Source: Holosporales bacterium
Lineage (GTDB): Bacteria > Pseudomonadota > Alphaproteobacteria > RUG11792
Assembly (NCBI GenBank): GCA_031262205.1
Contig: JAISID010000040.1
Span: forward strand, 1-6,562
DNA length: 6,562 nucleotides
Direction: 5' to 3'
The notes below the pieces were generated by a model, which worked only from the letters and a program-made list of their open reading frames with translations, was not told the DNA's origin and searched no databases. Position 1 is the stretch's first letter. The number at the start of each line of letters is the position of its first letter. Shown one piece after another: positions 5,337 through 6,562 of this stretch. A program made the translations under genes and the position numbers.

Positions 5337-5582
5337 CTATTCGGTTATATCGACCGCGACAAAACAAATTTTCCCGTTTGTATACAAAAACCCTTCTTTT
5401 ATCTTAACCGACAGTTTCTTAGACTCTTGCGTCTCATAAGACGCTTCGTCATGTATCTTAGCCATGTACGGTTGGTGCTGCGGCAAGATCGTTACCGGTC
5501 CGTTCTCCGTTAGAACGTTAACCTCGTTAACCTTTCCTTCAAAAATCTTTTTCTCATCGCAAATTAAAACTAAATCAAACAT
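5337..5582 (-). CDS. atpC: F1Fo ATP synthase epsilon subunit, short form
   Basis: The 81-residue product matches the N-terminal beta-sandwich of the epsilon subunit: an opening strand FDLVLICDEKKIFEGKV, the conserved LPQHQP turn (33-38) and the GFLYTNGKICFVAVD strands (about 64-78). It forms part of the central stalk that couples rotation of the c-ring to catalysis in F1 on the inner membrane. Typical epsilon subunits have 110-140 residues; this one stops at TAG just after the beta domain and lacks the two C-terminal helices that can inhibit F1. The DNA after the stop shows no obvious continuation in another frame, so it looks like a genuine short form. It is not preceded by atpD: about 450 bp of non-coding DNA lies upstream, with its own promoter candidate. 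GAAAG lies 4 bases before the ATG and may be the ribosome binding site. Confidence 0.82.
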   Translation of the reverse strand: MFDLVLICDEKKIFEGKVNEVNVLTENGPVTILPQHQPYMAKIHDEASYETQESKKLSVKIKEGFLYTNGKICFVAVDITE

Positions 5583-5612
5583 AATTCTTTCAAACTTATG
5601 GAGACGTCCTAA

Positions 5613-5649
5613 AGTATCTCAGGATACTAAATTGGTATACCAGGTATAC
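5613..5649. repeat. Cluster of GTATAC-type inverted repeats upstream of atpC
   Basis: GTATACC-A-GGTATAC (5635-5649) is an inverted repeat with one central base. AGTATC-TCAG-GATACT (5613-5628) is a second perfect hairpin seven bases away. A further TGGTATC lies at about 5666-5672. Both repeats lie between the candidate promoter and the atpC ATG, where they could serve as an operator for a repressor or as 5'-leader hairpins. Confidence 0.5.
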
Positions 5650-5651
5650 TA

Positions 5652-5681
5652 ATTGTATGCCACACTGGTATCAAATGTGAA
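5652..5681 (-). promoter_or_regulatory. Candidate atpC promoter
   Basis: On the minus strand TTCACA (plus-strand 5676-5681) and TACAAT (5652-5657) are separated by 18 bp, each 5 of 6 to the sigma-70 consensus. The start would be near 5645, inside the GTATACC inverted repeat, leaving a leader of about 60 nt. It supports atpC being transcribed on its own. Confidence 0.4.
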
Positions 5682-6028
5682 AGAATAATTCCGAATTAAG
5701 ACGCGAGTAACTTCAGACAATGGTAAATTTACAATGGATTTTAAATTACGTTTTTAGACAGACATATCCACAGTGTTTGAGGGGCGAAGAACGATGGAAA
5801 ACATTACTATTCAAGAAATTTATAATCCGCCGATATAAAACAGCGCTTCAATATTCGCCAAAACCCCTAACGGAATAACAACCAAATCCTTTTCTCTTTT
5901 TGTATTTTTCAGAACTTAAACCGTTCTCTTTCCTCATATATTGGCGAAAAATTCATAGTTCCTGATTTATACAATAGCATATAGAATTGTTTCTTTAACC
6001 TAATATGAACCCTACTCTATATGATTCC

Positions 6029-6562
6029 TTAAAAATCGAGGTTTGCATAATCTGCGGACGACGGAACTTGAGGTATGCTGTCGCTCAATATGCTCTTAAA
6101 ACTCGGTCTTGATTTTATTCTCGCATACCAACTTTTTGCAACCTCGTACCTACTCCATGGAATAATTCCTAGATAATCAAGAACGGAAATAAACGACGCC
6201 GCGTATATGTCGGCAATTGAAAAATCTTTTCCCGCCAACCAATTCCGCCTATCGACTAACCACGAAAGATAATCCATATGGACGGAAAGTTTAGCGCACG
6301 CCGCCCTAACGCTAGACGGCTCCGGCGTTCTATCTATATCCCTTGCAAACCTCTTTAAAATTTTCTCGTTTATTATTGGATAATATACGTCTTTATAGAA
6401 TTTAAAATCAAACCAATCCGCTATTTTCCTAGCTTCCGCTTTCTGTAAAACGTCGGAGCCGATTAGCTCAATTTCCGGATAAACTTCGTTTAAATATTCT
6501 CTGATTGCAGAACTCCCAAAAACAACCGCGCCGCTGATATCAATCAAAACTGGAAGAGTTCC
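6029..6562 (-). CDS. fzlA: FzlA-like glutathione S-transferase-fold protein (partial, N-terminus beyond window)
   Basis: The frame is open to the right edge, giving 177 residues. The TTG at 6545-6547 is an internal leucine codon, since GTLPVLIDISG reads through it as in the GST N-terminal fold (cis-proline strand, then FGSSAIREYLNEVYP). About 40-50 N-terminal residues should be missing. The helical C-terminal domain shows NWLAGKDFSIADIYAASFIS, the usual GST hydrophobic-core motif, then YARIKSRPSF and a tail ending SADYANLDF. That tail resembles the YADLDF-type ending of alphaproteobacterial FzlA homologues; Caulobacter FzlA binds FtsZ and controls constriction. Whether this protein binds glutathione cannot be judged without the N-terminus. 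It would act in the cytoplasm at the division site. A generic alphaproteobacterial GST is the alternative; the GST fold is firm, the FzlA role is inferred from the tail. Confidence 0.8.
   Translation of the reverse strand, partial: GTLPVLIDISGAVVFGSSAIREYLNEVYPEIELIGSDVLQKAEARKIADWFDFKFYKDVYYPIINEKILKRFARDIDRTPEPSSVRAACAKLSVHMDYLSWLVDRRNWLAGKDFSIADIYAASFISVLDYLGIIPWSRYEVAKSWYARIKSRPSFKSILSDSIPQVPSSADYANLDF

Larger units (their letters stand above)
5583..6028. other. Non-coding gap between atpC and the GST-fold gene
   Basis: No gene of useful length is found on either strand in this 446-bp gap. It contains the GTATAC-type repeats and atpC promoter candidate (5613-5681), a single DnaA-box-like ATATCCACA (5764-5772, one mismatch to TTATCCACA), an isolated 14-codon frame from ATG 5794, and an 8-bp inverted pair TTCGCCAA/TTGGCGAA (5854-5861 and 5941-5948). 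The right part would be the 3' flank of the GST-fold gene; no strong terminator is visible. Confidence 0.5.

Noticed and set aside
5764..5772. DnaA box ATATCCACA and a possible replication origin
   Set aside because: A single box with one mismatch, no cluster, no dnaA or hemE neighbour and no 13-mer unwinding region.
5794..5838. Tiny ORF MENITIQEIYNPPI in the atpC/GST gap
   Set aside because: Fourteen codons with no recognised family and only a loose GAGGGG upstream; it cannot be supported as a gene.
6545..6547. TTG start codon for the GST-fold protein
   Set aside because: The frame is open to the window edge and GTLPV upstream matches the GST fold, so the TTG is an internal leucine.

Overview
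This window looks like a piece of a reduced, AT-rich alphaproteobacterial chromosome, probably from an obligate intracellular lineage such as Rickettsiales or Holosporales. The evidence is an M16 peptidase close to mitochondrial processing peptidase, a pyruvate dehydrogenase E2 gene without its usual E1 neighbours, a lone ATP synthase epsilon gene apart from atpD, an FzlA-like GST-fold protein ending in ADYANLDF, weak Shine-Dalgarno sites, long non-coding gaps and a decaying repeat-protein gene. The assignment is inferred from gene content; no rRNA or species marker is present.

Left part (1-1877) has no intact gene. Positions 18-228 form a GC-rich, highly self-complementary block: a long imperfect hairpin (18-101), a small hairpin (115-139) and a cloverleaf-like element (134-227) made of a long closing stem around three perfect hairpins. 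Positions 495-632 have the layout of a small RNA: a TATAAT box, a hairpin showing CCCTCCT (complementary to Shine-Dalgarno sequence) in its loop, a second hairpin and a terminator-like A/T-rich stem with a T run. Positions 809-1708 carry a HEAT/ARM-like repeat gene, with repeats of 37-38 residues, broken by an in-frame TAG and at least three frame changes. A 16-bp perfect palindrome at 1835-1850 lies just past the end of the next operon.

Middle part (1878-3849) is a minus-strand operon: an M16B zinc peptidase gene followed, with a 14-bp overlap, by a gene for a short RlpA-type lipoprotein. A near-consensus promoter (TTGAAA, 17 bp, TAACAT) sits about 30 bp upstream of the M16 start. Diverging from it on the plus strand is the E2 gene (4008-5222), which has one lipoyl domain, an E1/E3-binding domain and a catalytic domain.

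Right part (5223-6562): two adjacent inverted repeats separate the convergent E2 and atpC genes. The epsilon subunit is only 81 residues, that is, the N-terminal beta-sandwich without the C-terminal helices. Its upstream gap holds a plausible promoter and a cluster of GTATAC-type inverted repeats. The window ends inside an FzlA-like gene whose N-terminus lies beyond the right edge.

The intact genes are housekeeping functions of a small aerobic alphaproteobacterium: protein processing, envelope remodelling at division, acetyl-CoA supply, ATP synthesis and FtsZ-associated constriction. The best candidates for something undescribed are the cloverleaf element and the candidate anti-Shine-Dalgarno small RNA; both are structural inferences made by eye.
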